DNA from: Enterococcus phoeniculicola ATCC BAA-412
Lineage (GTDB): Bacteria > Bacillota > Bacilli > Lactobacillales > Enterococcaceae
DNA length: 64,000 bases
Assembly: GCF_000407505.1 (NCBI RefSeq)
Contig: NZ_ASWE01000001.1
Coordinates: forward strand, 1,404,813 to 1,468,812
Direction of reading: 5' to 3'
A program made the translations under genes and the position numbers. Positions within the stretch are counted from its first letter, which is position 1. Each line of letters opens with the position of its first letter. The notes under the pieces were generated by a model, which was not told the DNA's origin, did no database searches, and saw only the letters and a program-made list of their open reading frames with translations. Shown here one piece after another: positions 26,346 to 36,611 of the stretch.

Positions 26346-27047
26346 TGCTTCGGGATGGTTGAGCTGTTCCTGCAGCTCTCCTAAGAGTTCAATTTGTATG
26401 TGTTGCATTTCTACAAGATGCTGCCATTGTGTGTTAAGTAAGTAGTCCATCTTTTCATGAAGTAGATTGATTTCTATTTCTGCTTTTAAGTTTACTTTAT
26501 AATCGTTTGTTGCTTGTTTACGATCTCGCTCTTCTTGACGATTTTGACTCATCATAATAATGGGCGCTTGAATTGCAGCAAGACAGGACAAAGCAAGATT
26601 TAGAAGGATGAAAGGGTAGGTGTCAAAGGGGTGAAAAAAAAGACCAGTGACATTCAACAAAATCCAGCCAAACAAGATACCCATGAATAGAAAAATAAAC
26701 GGCCAACTTCCGCCAAACTTAGCAATGGAGTCGGCTGCTCTTTGTCCAAGGGTAAGATTTTTTTCGACGGTTTGATTTAGATTATTGGAGATAGTTTCAT
26801 TGTTTTTTATGGTTTGAACAATACTGGTATTAAGCGACTCCATTTTTTCAGAGTCTGTTGAAATCATGCTCTTCATATAGTCTAAACGATAATCAAGTAG
26901 TTCAGAAAATGTCAGAAGGGTGTCTTTTGTATACTCTGGATGTTTTTGTTTAATAAATGATTGAATTTCTGCTTCAACTGATCCAAGTAGTAAGGAGTTT
27001 ACATGTGCGTGACCTGTTTGTTTATGTAGCGATTTCTTTTCATTCAT
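26340..27047 (-). CDS. DUF1003 membrane protein
   Basis: A 235-residue protein. After a soluble N-terminus and a coiled-coil-like helix (about 60-100) come two membrane helices (about 112-165: FGGSWPFIFLFMGILFGW ... PFILLNLALSCLAAIQAPIIMMSQNRQ). A long charged helix follows (170-235). The motif around SWPFI and IMMSQNRQ is typical of DUF1003 proteins, whose function is not settled. It is monocistronic and followed by a shared terminator. Confidence 0.85.
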   Translation of the reverse strand: MNEKKSLHKQTGHAHVNSLLLGSVEAEIQSFIKQKHPEYTKDTLLTFSELLDYRLDYMKSMISTDSEKMESLNTSIVQTIKNNETISNNLNQTVEKNLTLGQRAADSIAKFGGSWPFIFLFMGILFGWILLNVTGLFFHPFDTYPFILLNLALSCLAAIQAPIIMMSQNRQEERDRKQATNDYKVNLKAEIEINLLHEKMDYLLNTQWQHLVEMQHIQIELLGELQEQLNHPEAK

Positions 27048-27276
27048 TGTTTTTCCCCCTAATTAAAGTCTATAAGGCTATCATACAGTGAATTAGAAAA
27101 TTCAGAAATTAAAACGGACTAAAAAAAAGAGAGGAGGGCATAGAGAAGGGTAGCTTCTTAGGATAAGGAAAATCCTGTGTATTCACAGAAGTAAATTATA
27201 GAGGGCACACCTCAGAAGTGGTTCAGCTCCAAGAACCAAGTAGGTACTGTGTGTCATTAGAAGTGGAGTTATGCAA

Positions 27277-27498
27277 GTTCAGCTTATTTTCGGAGCCTTT
27301 AACTCTAGTCCTATATCTAGAAGTTGTTGAGAGCGAAACGAAATGGAGATGAGTTCTCCCTAAACATGTAGTGGGGATGATTTCCTTCTTTATTAAGAGT
27401 TTACGAGGGCTGGATATAACTAATTAAGTTGTTCCCACCTTTGTAAAACCTTAATAAACGGCGGGAACAGAAGTAACTCCTTCGAAAATAAGCTGAAC
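27277..27498. repeat. Best copy of a dispersed palindromic (MITE-like) repeat
   Basis: Perfect 16-base terminal inverted repeats bound this element: GTTCAGCTTATTTTCG at 27277-27292 and its complement at 27483-27498. Inside lie a conserved TAGAAGTTGTTGAGAGCGAAACGAAATG block and a nested palindrome (TTATTAAGAGTTT ... AACCTTAATAAA). The similarity continues past the right end as ACTTCTGTCCCGACCTC to about 27516. No coding frame is present. The whole gap 27048-27613 contains no gene. Related copies occur at 4.3, 31.9, 38.1 and 62.7 kb. Confidence 0.75.
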
Positions 27499-27613
27499 AC
27501 TTCTGTCCCGACCTCTCGTCGTTAAGATGTTAAAAATACAAAATAGCATTGTTTAAGTTAGGTCTTGTTTCTTGTAAAATCTTAAAAAAGACTGACAATC
27601 AAAGCAATTCTAA

Positions 27614-28891
27614 TCAATAACTAGCTGAGGTGTAAGAGGCTGCTTCTGCTGCATGCTGTCCTGCAACGTGTCCGGTGACAAATGCTGCAGTAATGTTGAA
27701 ACCGCCAGTATACCCATTGACATCTAACAACTCTCCAGCAAAAAACAATCCTTGAATAAGCTTACTTTCCATTGTTTTTGGATTCACTTCTTTTAATGAG
27801 ATACCTCCGCCAGTTACAAAAGATTTTTCAATTGGAAAGGTCTTGGAAACAGTAAACTCAAACTGTTTACATAAATGAATAAAATCAGCAATCTGTACTT
27901 CTGTCACTTGTGGTGCAGAAAGATCAAGTATCCCTGCTTTTTCTAAATAAAAATCTAGTAGACGTTCAGGGAGAAGTCCACGTAATGCGTTTGCGACAGA
28001 TTTTTTAGAGTCTTTTAACAGGGCGTGTACTTTACTAGATAGCTCTTGAGAAGAAACCTCTGGAAAGCAGTCCAAGCGAAGGGTTACAGGTTGTCCTTCA
28101 GATGCTTCCAGCTCCTGATTTACAAAGCTGGAACAGCGGAGTGCAGCAGGTCCGGAAACACCAAAATGTGTAAATAAAAGATCCATGATGTGTTCCGTTA
28201 AGATTTTGCCGTTTTTTGTTAAAACTTGTAGGGAAATATCATCTAGAGATAGTCCTTGTAAGGTTCGTTTTTGGATAAAAGATTCTTCTGAAATCATTGG
28301 TGATTCTGTCGCATAGAGACGAGTCACCGTATGACCTACTTTTTTTGCGATACGATAGCCATCTCCTGTTGCTCCTGTAGAAGGATAAGTCCGTCCGCCA
28401 GTTGTTAAAATGACACAAGGTGCTCGAAACTCTTCAAGCTCTGTTCGTATTCCGTATATTTGACCTTCTTTATGAACTAACTTTTCTACTTTGGAACCAA
28501 AATGTAGGGTTACATTTAAATCAGTTAAACGCTGAATCAACGTTTCTATGATTGTTTTTGATTTATTTGTGATAGGAAACATACGTCCATGGTCTTCTTC
28601 TTTTAAATGAACGCCATTACTTTCAAAAAAATTCATAATATCAAAATTTGTCCACTGAGAAAATGCACTGTACAAAAATTTTCCATTTCCAGGAATGTGT
28701 GCGATTAAATCATCTACGGGGCGATTATTTGTGACATTACAGCGCCCACCACCTGTCATTAACAGTTTTTTTCCAGCTTTTTTATTTTTTTCTACTAATA
28801 AAACCTTGGCTCCATTTTCAGCAGCAGAAATAGCTGCCATCATGCCGCTTGTTCCAGCGCCAACAACGATTACATCAAATGTGGTTGTCAT
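27614..28891 (-). CDS. YhiN/HI0933-type flavoprotein
   Basis: A 425-residue NAD(P)/FAD-dependent oxidoreductase-like protein. The N-terminus has the dinucleotide motif VVGAGTSGMMAA, followed by the family signatures KKAGKKLLMTGGGRCNVTN (about 38-56) and, at the C-terminus, GLFFAGELLDVNGYTGGFN. A small inserted domain lies in the middle. The reaction of most members is unknown; some (BaiN) are associated with bile-acid metabolism. It is monocistronic with its 3' end close to the repeat element. Confidence 0.88.
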   Translation of the reverse strand: MTTTFDVIVVGAGTSGMMAAISAAENGAKVLLVEKNKKAGKKLLMTGGGRCNVTNNRPVDDLIAHIPGNGKFLYSAFSQWTNFDIMNFFESNGVHLKEEDHGRMFPITNKSKTIIETLIQRLTDLNVTLHFGSKVEKLVHKEGQIYGIRTELEEFRAPCVILTTGGRTYPSTGATGDGYRIAKKVGHTVTRLYATESPMISEESFIQKRTLQGLSLDDISLQVLTKNGKILTEHIMDLLFTHFGVSGPAALRCSSFVNQELEASEGQPVTLRLDCFPEVSSQELSSKVHALLKDSKKSVANALRGLLPERLLDFYLEKAGILDLSAPQVTEVQIADFIHLCKQFEFTVSKTFPIEKSFVTGGGISLKEVNPKTMESKLIQGLFFAGELLDVNGYTGGFNITAAFVTGHVAGQHAAEAASYTSASY

Positions 28892-28988
28892 TTCTTCACC
28901 TCATGCATGAGTTTATCATAAATTATGGAAAAATTCAGAAAAAATTCATCTAAGCAGATGCCAAGAGAGGAAAAGTGCGATACAATAG

Positions 28989-30368
<1,380 letters not shown>

Positions 30369-30380
30369 ATAGCTTTTTAT

Positions 30381-30416
30381 ATAAGCAAAAAGGCGAGACC
30401 TTTTTGCTTATTTACT
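30381..30416 (+). terminator. Terminator-like hairpin between gdhA and pgi
   Basis: Arms ATAAGCAAAAAGG/CCTTTTTGCTTAT around cgaga, with a weak T tail (TTTACTT). Confidence 0.6.
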
Positions 30417-30491
30417 TGAAATAAGTGAGAAAAAAACGTAAAGTAATAGATGTATGAATATGAAGTTTACTTTCAAGGAGGACAAAAAAAC

Positions 30492-31838
30492 ATGTCACAC
30501 ATTCAATTTGATTATTCAAAAGTAGCACCATTTGTAAATGACCATGAATTGGGCTACATGCAAAGTGCAGTAACAGCTGCGCACAATACTTTGCGTGAAG
30601 GAACAGGCGCGGGAAGCGATTTTCGTGGGTGGATAGACTTACCAAAAAATTATGATAAAGATGAATTTGCTCGAATTAAAAAAGCAGCAGAAAAAATTCA
30701 ATCAGATTCTGAAGTTTTAGTAGTAATCGGAATTGGGGGATCTTATCTTGGTGCTCGTGCAGCAATTGATTTCTTGAATCATAGCTTCTTTAACTTATTA
30801 GATAAAAAAGACCGTAAAGCACCACAAATCTTTTTTGCTGGAAACTCAATCAGCTCAACTTATTTAGCTGATTTAATCGAAGTGATTGGTGACCGTGATT
30901 TCTCTGTAAATGTTATCTCAAAATCTGGGACAACTACTGAACCAGCTATTGCTTTTCGTGTATTTAAAGAATTACTTGTAAAAAAATATGGTCAAGAAGA
31001 AGCAAATAAACGCATTTACGCAACAACAGATAAAGCAAAAGGTGCAGTAAAGGTTGAAGCGGATGCTGAAAACTGGGAAACATTTGTTATTCCTGATGAT
31101 GTTGGCGGACGTTTTTCTGTCTTAACAGCCGTAGGTTTATTACCAATTGCAGCAAGTGGTGCAGACATTGAAGCATTGATGCAAGGTGCCGCAGATGCAA
31201 GTGATGCATATTCAAGTGATAAGTTAGAAGAAAACGAAGCCTATCAATATGCGGCAATGCGTAATATTTTATACCGTAAGGGTAAAGTTACTGAATTGTT
31301 AATTAACTATGAACCAGGAATGCAATATTTCTCTGAATGGTGGAAACAATTATTCGGTGAATCTGAAGGGAAAGACCAAAAAGGAATCTATCCTTCAAGC
31401 GCGAATTTTTCAACAGATCTACATTCTCTTGGTCAATATATTCAAGAAGGACGCCGCAATATTTTTGAAACAGTAGTGAAGGTTGAAAAACCTCGTAAAT
31501 CTGTAGCGATTCCAACACAAGAAGCGGACTTAGATGGTTTAGGCTATCTACAAGGAAAAGAAGTTGATTTCGTCAATACAAAAGCATTTGAAGGAACGTT
31601 ATTAGCACACACAGATGGTGATGTTCCTAACCTGCTAGTGAAAATTCCAGCAATGGATGCATACACTCTAGGTTATACGATGTACTTCTTTGAAATTGCA
31701 GTAGGCATCTCAGGCTACTTAAATGGCGTAAATCCATTTGACCAGCCAGGTGTGGAAGCATACAAAAAAAATATGTTCGCACTTCTTGGCAAACCAGGAT
31801 TTGAAGAGTTAGCAAAAGAGTTAAACGAACGTTTATAA
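30492..31838 (+). CDS. pgi: Glucose-6-phosphate isomerase
   Basis: A 448-residue cytoplasmic enzyme that interconverts glucose 6-phosphate and fructose 6-phosphate in glycolysis and gluconeogenesis. Phosphate-binding motifs [13 protein letters not shown] and [10 protein letters not shown] and the C-terminal segment [29 protein letters not shown] are diagnostic. ATG at 30492 follows AAGGAGG; a frame from 30450 lacks a comparable site. Confidence 0.97.
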   Translation: MSHIQFDYSKVAPFVNDHELGYMQSAVTAAHNTLREGTGAGSDFRGWIDLPKNYDKDEFARIKKAAEKIQSDSEVLVVIGIGGSYLGARAAIDFLNHSFFNLLDKKDRKAPQIFFAGNSISSTYLADLIEVIGDRDFSVNVISKSGTTTEPAIAFRVFKELLVKKYGQEEANKRIYATTDKAKGAVKVEADAENWETFVIPDDVGGRFSVLTAVGLLPIAASGADIEALMQGAADASDAYSSDKLEENEAYQYAAMRNILYRKGKVTELLINYEPGMQYFSEWWKQLFGESEGKDQKGIYPSSANFSTDLHSLGQYIQEGRRNIFETVVKVEKPRKSVAIPTQEADLDGLGYLQGKEVDFVNTKAFEGTLLAHTDGDVPNLLVKIPAMDAYTLGYTMYFFEIAVGISGYLNGVNPFDQPGVEAYKKNMFALLGKPGFEELAKELNERL

Positions 31839-31855
31839 TGAAGTCGATTCATAAG

Positions 31856-31996
31856 TGTTCAGCTTATTTGGGGAATTTTCAACTCTAGCATGTTCCATGC
31901 ATAGAAGTTGTTGAGAACCAAATGAAGTGGTGATCTTTATTAAAATTATACGAGGGTAGAATTTAACTTAGATAGTTATATTCTACCTTCGTAATC
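31856..31996. repeat. Partial copy of the dispersed palindromic repeat
   Basis: AGTGTTCAGCTTATTT, TTTCAACTCTAG and TAGAAGTTGTTGAGA match the copy at 27.28 kb. The right part is a separate palindrome (GGTAGAAT ... ATTCTACC). The right inverted terminus is missing, so this copy is truncated. Confidence 0.65.
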
Positions 31997-32001
31997 GTCA
32001 G

Positions 32002-32098
32002 AAAAAGCACTCTAGGAGTGAGTCCAAAAGATATCTAGAACATAACTATAAAAGTTATGTTCTAGATATCTTGGAATTACTTCACAGGAGTGCTTTTT
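32002..32098. terminator. Nested long hairpin, bidirectional terminator of pgi
   Basis: Outer arms AAAAAGCACTC/GAGTGCTTTTT (32002-32012 and 32088-32098) enclose a perfect 20-base inner stem (32028-32047 and 32053-32072, loop ataaa). It lies between convergent pgi and a membrane protein gene. Confidence 0.75.
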
Positions 32099-32121
32099 GT
32101 ATTATCTTTTGAATAATTTGC

Positions 32122-32535
32122 TTAATCTATTGATTGTTGGACATATCTACGCCTAAAAACAGACATTCTTTTTTTCCCACATAGAATACGAATTGGTTTA
32201 TTGTTCTCATGATAAAGATAAATGGGGTACATATTTGGAAGCCGACGAATAGGGATACTCTGACCAAATGAAAGAGTGTATTCTTTTAAGGAATATGATT
32301 TATGACGCAAACCAGCAAATGAGTAAATATGAACGAATTGATTAGAAATTTTTATGCAGGATAGCTGATATAAACAGAAAAAGCAAAGAGACAAGAGCGA
32401 GATTGAAAAGAATAGCCAGTAGATTAGCTCTGCAGCATATTCTGTAAAGGAAAAGATACTCCAGGAAATCAAAAGAATTAAGTAGAATAGTGAAAGAAAA
32501 AGTGCTGGATAATAGCACAAGAATGTTTTTCTCAA
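32122..32535 (-). CDS. Small membrane protein, possibly EbsA-like
   Basis: A 137-residue protein with two close membrane helices (about residues 8-30 and 36-60) followed by an 80-residue cytoplasmic domain that is basic near its end. The two-helix plus PH-like tail layout resembles EbsA-family proteins, but I see no diagnostic motif. AGGTAACTTT lies before the ATG. It is transcribed with, or just after, the DUF898 gene upstream. Confidence 0.55.
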   Translation of the reverse strand: MRKTFLCYYPALFLSLFYLILLISWSIFSFTEYAAELIYWLFFSISLLSLCFFCLYQLSCIKISNQFVHIYSFAGLRHKSYSLKEYTLSFGQSIPIRRLPNMYPIYLYHENNKPIRILCGKKRMSVFRRRYVQQSID

Positions 32536-32625
32536 AAAGTTACCTCCATTTGATTGTTGCTGTAAAAAAAGAACGACAGCATTCGGATAGTAGTTTAATA
32601 AATAGTTGTGAAAAATAATCTATAT

Positions 32626-32928
32626 TTATAGTACATGAGTGTGTTTTGTAATCCATTGCTGTAGTTTAATATTTAACCAAAAACTATAGATGCCCAAAGT
32701 AATAACAGTGAGGAAAAACCATTTTATCCAATGAGCAAAAAGCTGAGTAGCTGTACCGTCAAAATAAAGTCTTCTTCCGTCAATTACTGTATGTTTTATC
32801 TTCCAATTGTATAACATACACAATCCCCAAGGTGCACAAATCCCTAAAGTTAATACTGTTATAAGTGCTGCAAGTATGGACGTACCAATATAGGTAGCGA
32901 GCCCGCCATCAAAGTAAGATTGCTTCAT
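32626..32928 (-). CDS. DUF898 (YjgN-like) small membrane protein
   Basis: A 100-residue protein with two hydrophobic segments. The pairing SYFDGG ... WGLCMLYNWKIKHTVIDGRRLYFDGTATQLF ... WIKWFFLTVITLGIYSFWLNIKLQQWITKH is typical of short DUF898 proteins in Firmicutes. Function is unknown. GAGGAAAAT precedes the ATG. Confidence 0.8.
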   Translation of the reverse strand: MKQSYFDGGLATYIGTSILAALITVLTLGICAPWGLCMLYNWKIKHTVIDGRRLYFDGTATQLFAHWIKWFFLTVITLGIYSFWLNIKLQQWITKHTHVL

Positions 32929-33151
32929 TTATTTTCCTCAATTCTTCTTTTTTTTATTAAAAACAATTATACCAAAAAAGAAAACAAAGATTACTAGAAA
33001 TGTGTAAAAAATTGGCGGGAGGGGTGAACTAGTTTTAGAGAGGATTATTCTATGTAGAAGGAGGATGATTTCAGTCATATAGTAAAGTAGATAGAGGAAG
33101 AATAGGGTTTGATAGAGGGGAAGAGAAATGAAAAAATTAGTCAAGAAACAA

Positions 33152-33192
33152 AAAAGACGTCTTGTAGTGGGTTTCTACAGACGTCTTTCACT
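33152..33192 (-). terminator. Terminator of the 49-residue gene
   Basis: The stem AAAGACGTC plus TGTAG (one bulged T) pairs with CTACA plus GACGTCTTT, with a T-run on the minus strand. It lies about 45 bases after the stop of the small gene at 33235. Confidence 0.75.
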
Positions 33193-33234
33193 GATTATCC
33201 GAACTGGAATCATTCATTTTGATGGGCACGCTCC

Positions 33235-33384
33235 TTAAATGTTTTTTTTCAATTCTTTAATTGCATCTTCGATAGTGATACCATAAGCAAAATTTGCTTC
33301 ATCGTGCGCATCAATTGCCATAAATTTGTTTTGAACCGTGTCAAAAGCAATTCGGTATTCAATATTTGTTTGTGTAAATGTCAT
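33235..33384 (-). CDS. Small soluble protein (49 aa), unknown
   Basis: A 49-codon frame preceded by AAAGGAGGAG about 7 bases before ATG and followed by its own terminator. The product starts MTFTQTNIEYRIAFD, contains KFMAIDAHDEANFAYG and ends TIEDAIKELKKNI. It reads as two or three beta strands and a C-terminal helix. The end resembles the last strand-helix of HicB/UPF0150-like proteins, but this is weak. No toxin partner is visible. The strong signals support expression. Confidence 0.6.
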   Translation of the reverse strand: MTFTQTNIEYRIAFDTVQNKFMAIDAHDEANFAYGITIEDAIKELKKNI

Positions 33385-33520
33385 GAGTCACTCCTCCTTT
33401 ATTCTTTAATTGAAGAAGTTCATTCTTCGGTATTTACTATAGCATGTGGAAAAAGATGAAGCAAAGAATAAGACTTGTTAAAAAGTGTTTTCTTAATATT
33501 TTCATAACAATTTTCATTGA

Positions 33521-33595
33521 TTATTTTGTTTCTTTTAAACCAATTAGTAAGCCAATGGTTAATGTGAAAAAAACAACTGTTTGAACGATAACCAT
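33521..33595 (-). CDS. Short hydrophobic peptide (24 aa), type I toxin-like
   Basis: ATG at 33595 is preceded by TAGGAGGTGA, an almost perfect ribosome-binding site. The 24 residues (MVIVQTVVFFTLTIGLLIGLKETK) form one membrane helix with a charged end. This resembles the short holin-like toxins common in Lactobacillales, which are usually silenced by an antisense RNA. I cannot identify the antisense RNA with confidence. A longer overlapping frame (33420-33644) in another phase has no ribosome-binding site and is rejected. Confidence 0.5.
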   Translation of the reverse strand: MVIVQTVVFFTLTIGLLIGLKETK

Positions 33596-33793
33596 GAGAT
33601 TCACCTCCTATAGTTATCTTATCGCTAATAAGGGAAATACGCACGAACGTTGGGCTTACGTCATCAGAACAAATTTGTCACTTAAATAAAAAAAATGAAA
33701 GAATCTCAATGAACATAAGAAAGGAACAAAAGATATTCTTAAGATTCGTAAATAAAGATTCTTTCAATAAAAAACAATAACTTATGAAAAAGC

Positions 33794-35590
33794 TTATCCT
33801 ACACCTAAAACAAAATTCAATAGCTTATCAGAATACGTCATTTCCTCAGAAGAGTGAATGGTTTCATTAAGGAGTTCCATCTGATCGGTAATAATGCCAT
33901 CTACGCCATAAAAAATCATTCGACTCATAGCATCCTCATCGTTGACCGTCCAAACAAATACCTTCTTTCCATCCGCATGGGCTGAATCAATAAAATTACG
34001 ATTTACCGTGCTATATTCCATCGTCAAAAAGTCTGCTGGTGTAACTGGAGGACCGACAATATTAAAAGGGAGAATGTATCCTACGTTGAACGCTGGTACC
34101 TCTGTCTTTAAGTCAGTCACTGTTTGATAGGTTAGACTTTGAATGAGATGATGATGAGTGAGAATATCCTCTTTGTATCTTTTAATAAAGTTATTTACCA
34201 AATCAGGACTGTCATATTTTGTTGTTTTAATTTCAATGATTAACTTCTGATTTAATCGATTTGCTTCATCAAGATACTCATCAAAGGAAACGATGTGTCC
34301 TTTTTTTCCATTTTCTGTAATTTCAATCGCCTGAAGCTCTTTTAGTGTTAAATCTTGTGGCTTTTTCTTTATACCAGCAAGAGAATTTAATTTGAAATCA
34401 TGATAAACAACAAACTGATGATCTTTTGTTTCCTGAACATCCATTTCAACATAGTTAGGGGAGAGCTTTGCGGTTTCTCTCAAGGAAGCTAACGTATTTT
34501 GTACGCCGTTTTTATTGCTTACACCACGATGAGAAGCAGTTAGCGGGCGAATAGTGGAGGCATCTGTAAGATAGGTCGTATTGTAAAGACCTACACCAAT
34601 GCCAAATAAAATGGTGACAGACAAAAGAAGTCCTATTTTTAATGTGGTGTACTTCTTTTCTTGTAAAGGTTCTTGATAGAACCAACTTGGAATATCAGGT
34701 AAAAATCCTTCGTCCTCCATAAAGTCCACAATGATATAAAAAATCCCAACCGTTGACAGAACAATGTTCAAAAGAAGTGCTACTTGTAGTAAAGTCATGG
34801 CAAAAACAGCACTGGCTAAAGCATATTCTGGTAAATAGAGTTCAAAAAGGCTTTGAGCAAAGATGACAAGGAAAAATACAAGCGATGTCATAAGAGCAAT
34901 GGCTCCACCGATAACAATAAATTGTCCTAGAATGGCAAAAAATCGTCGTTTTGTAATTCGCCAGCTTTCTTTAATAGATTCTCTGAATCCTCGATCCCGT
35001 AAGATCATTTCCGGCAAAGCAAAAATGACTCGAATACCTAAGTAAATTAAAAATAAATACCCTAATACGAATCCTGCGACAACAATGACACGATTTTCAA
35101 AAATAAAATCCATAATGAACGCAGGAATCTTAATTTTGGACAATAAATCAGAGTTAAAGCTCAGTCCGCCAATAGGTAATACGAGTAAAAAATAGAATAA
35201 GAAAAAGAGGACTGTTATTGGACGAATTTTCTTTATCTGTAAAAGAGTCATTTGCAGTAGCTGGCGTAATCGAACAGCTTGTTTTTTCTTAATAAAATAA
35301 ACACTCAACAACAGAAACGTAAATTCAAAATAGACGAGTACCAAAACAGAAAGCAAAACCAAAAGGAGGGCAACAAGGACTCCTGGATGTTGTGTAAGAA
35401 TGGTAGGTAGATTATCGTAAGAAAGATAATCTATCGCTCCTCGTTTTAAGATAAAGCGCGTTGAGCTCCCCAATAGGGGTAAAACAATAAATAAAATGAG
35501 TCCATGCATCAACAGGACATCACGAAAATAAGATTGTGTACTTTTCAAAAAGTCACGTGTATTGATTAAACTGTTTTTCAAATAATTCAT
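33794..35590 (-). CDS. Membrane-anchored glycerophosphodiester phosphodiesterase
   Basis: A 598-residue protein. Residues 1-340 contain about seven membrane segments in a DUF-type glycerophosphoryl diester membrane domain. The C-terminal GDPD domain (about 350-590) faces outward. Its active-site residues are His354 (SHRG), Glu382 and Asp384 (VEMDV) and His397 (VYHDF). It cleaves glycerophosphodiesters to glycerol 3-phosphate and an alcohol, so it may act on lipid headgroups or teichoic acid. ATG at 35590 follows AGGTGA with five bases spacing; GTG at 35599 is an alternative. Confidence 0.9.
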   Translation of the reverse strand: MNYLKNSLINTRDFLKSTQSYFRDVLLMHGLILFIVLPLLGSSTRFILKRGAIDYLSYDNLPTILTQHPGVLVALLLVLLSVLVLVYFEFTFLLLSVYFIKKKQAVRLRQLLQMTLLQIKKIRPITVLFFLFYFLLVLPIGGLSFNSDLLSKIKIPAFIMDFIFENRVIVVAGFVLGYLFLIYLGIRVIFALPEMILRDRGFRESIKESWRITKRRFFAILGQFIVIGGAIALMTSLVFFLVIFAQSLFELYLPEYALASAVFAMTLLQVALLLNIVLSTVGIFYIIVDFMEDEGFLPDIPSWFYQEPLQEKKYTTLKIGLLLSVTILFGIGVGLYNTTYLTDASTIRPLTASHRGVSNKNGVQNTLASLRETAKLSPNYVEMDVQETKDHQFVVYHDFKLNSLAGIKKKPQDLTLKELQAIEITENGKKGHIVSFDEYLDEANRLNQKLIIEIKTTKYDSPDLVNNFIKRYKEDILTHHHLIQSLTYQTVTDLKTEVPAFNVGYILPFNIVGPPVTPADFLTMEYSTVNRNFIDSAHADGKKVFVWTVNDEDAMSRMIFYGVDGIITDQMELLNETIHSSEEMTYSDKLLNFVLGVG

Positions 35591-35663
35591 TTTCATCACC
35601 TATTTGTTAGTTTACCGTATTTTGGTTAAAAAGAATCATTTCAACCATTTTTTTTACAAAAAA

Positions 35664-35706
35664 AGAGGATGAGCCATAACTATCTTAGTTATGTCCCACC
35701 CTCGTA
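35664..35706 (-). terminator. Terminator with sequence of the dispersed repeat family
   Basis: The stem GAGGGTGGGACATAACTA/TAGTTATGGCTCATCCTC (minus strand) is followed by seven T. The same GGGACATAACTA core occurs inside the repeat copy at 62.84 kb. It ends the VTT-domain gene. Confidence 0.8.
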
Positions 35707-35718
35707 GTATTTTAACAA

Positions 35719-36315
35719 TTAACCTAGTAAGCCTGATAAGAATGTTCCTCCATAGATTAAAGCTAAACTGTACAGGAAGATAGAAGCAGGTTTTGCTAGA
35801 AGAATAATTAACGTAAATCTTTTGGTTGACATATTCGTCAGTCCGGCCATTAAACACAGTGCATCGTCTGGAGCTACTGGCAAGAAGATGGCTAAAGCAA
35901 AGAGCTTTTCAAATCGGCTCTGGTTATCTAACCAGCCAATATACTTGTTATAAGTTTTGTCACTAATCATACTAAGAATAAATGGTTTACCATAACGACG
36001 TCCTAGTAAGAAGATGATAACAGAGCCAAGACAAATGCCAACGTAATTATAAATGAATCCGGCAGTTGGACCAAAAATTAAGACGCCTGCGGCACTACTT
36101 ATTCCACCGGGAATAATAGGAATGACTACTTGAAGGACTTGAATCAGCATAAAGATAACAGGGCCTAAGATGACAGAGTCGCCAACTAACCCTCGCAAGG
36201 CATTTATGTCCTTAAAAACGCCAAGATTTATGAAATAAATAGTTAAGGCAATTGAAATCCCTATACCAATGATGGATATGATATTTATAATTCTACGAGA
36301 AGCTGCTACACTCAT
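35719..36315 (-). CDS. TVP38/TMEM64 (VTT-domain) membrane protein
   Basis: A 198-residue membrane protein with about five hydrophobic segments. The pattern PIIPGGISSAAGVLIFGPTAGFIYNYVGICLGSVIIFLLGRRYGKPF, then FLPVAPDDALCLMAGLTNM, is that of the VTT (DedA/TVP38) superfamily, proposed to move or flip phospholipids or carrier lipids. ATG at 36315 follows AAGGAGATGAAAAC; a frame reaching 36402 has no good site. It is monocistronic. Confidence 0.88.
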   Translation of the reverse strand: MSVAASRRIINIISIIGIGISIALTIYFINLGVFKDINALRGLVGDSVILGPVIFMLIQVLQVVIPIIPGGISSAAGVLIFGPTAGFIYNYVGICLGSVIIFLLGRRYGKPFILSMISDKTYNKYIGWLDNQSRFEKLFALAIFLPVAPDDALCLMAGLTNMSTKRFTLIILLAKPASIFLYSLALIYGGTFLSGLLG

Positions 36316-36510
36316 GTTTTCATCTCCTTTATACGATTCTATAAGTATTATACTGAATCTACTCTCATTTTGCCATTTTACGAGCTGTTCGTCTAGGAAC
36401 AATTTTGTAAGGTACTGTCACAATAACTTATCTACTAGTTGAGTATAAGCGAAATAATAAAAATACTCATCAAACTTTAGTCTTATTTATAAAAGTTTAA
36501 GAAAAAAAGT

Positions 36511-36539
36511 TTTACAGAATTCTTTTTTAGGAATATACT
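36511..36539 (+). promoter_or_regulatory. mntH promoter
   Basis: -35 TTTACA (36511-36516) and -10 TATACT (36534-36539) with 17-base spacing. Confidence 0.7.
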
Positions 36540-36557
36540 AGCTATAGAATATTTCGG

Positions 36558-36583
36558 TTAGCCTAAAAAAATAATTAACCTAG
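36558..36583. promoter_or_regulatory. Candidate MntR/DtxR-type operator upstream of mntH
   Basis: Two related blocks TTAGCCTAA (36558-36566) and TTAACCTAG (36575-36583) lie just downstream of the predicted transcription start. They resemble DtxR/MntR-family half sites, and mntH genes are commonly repressed by MntR when manganese is plentiful. Confidence 0.4.
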
Positions 36584-36611
36584 CCGTTTTCTGTTTGTGA
36601 GGAGTGATCGA

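Noticed and set aside
32938..33144. 68-codon minus-strand hydrophobic frame ending FNKKKKN
   Set aside because: It would start with TTG and has no ribosome-binding site; an internal ATG at 33078 also lacks one. Hydrophobicity alone is expected from T-rich DNA, though a small membrane protein cannot be excluded.
33129..33239. Plus-strand 36-codon frame MKKLVKKQKRR...
   Set aside because: It reads through the minus-strand terminator stem at 33152-33192 and overlaps the end of the 49-residue gene.
33420..33644. 74-codon minus-strand frame
   Set aside because: It overlaps the 24-residue peptide in another phase and has no ribosome-binding site, whereas the short frame has a near-perfect one.
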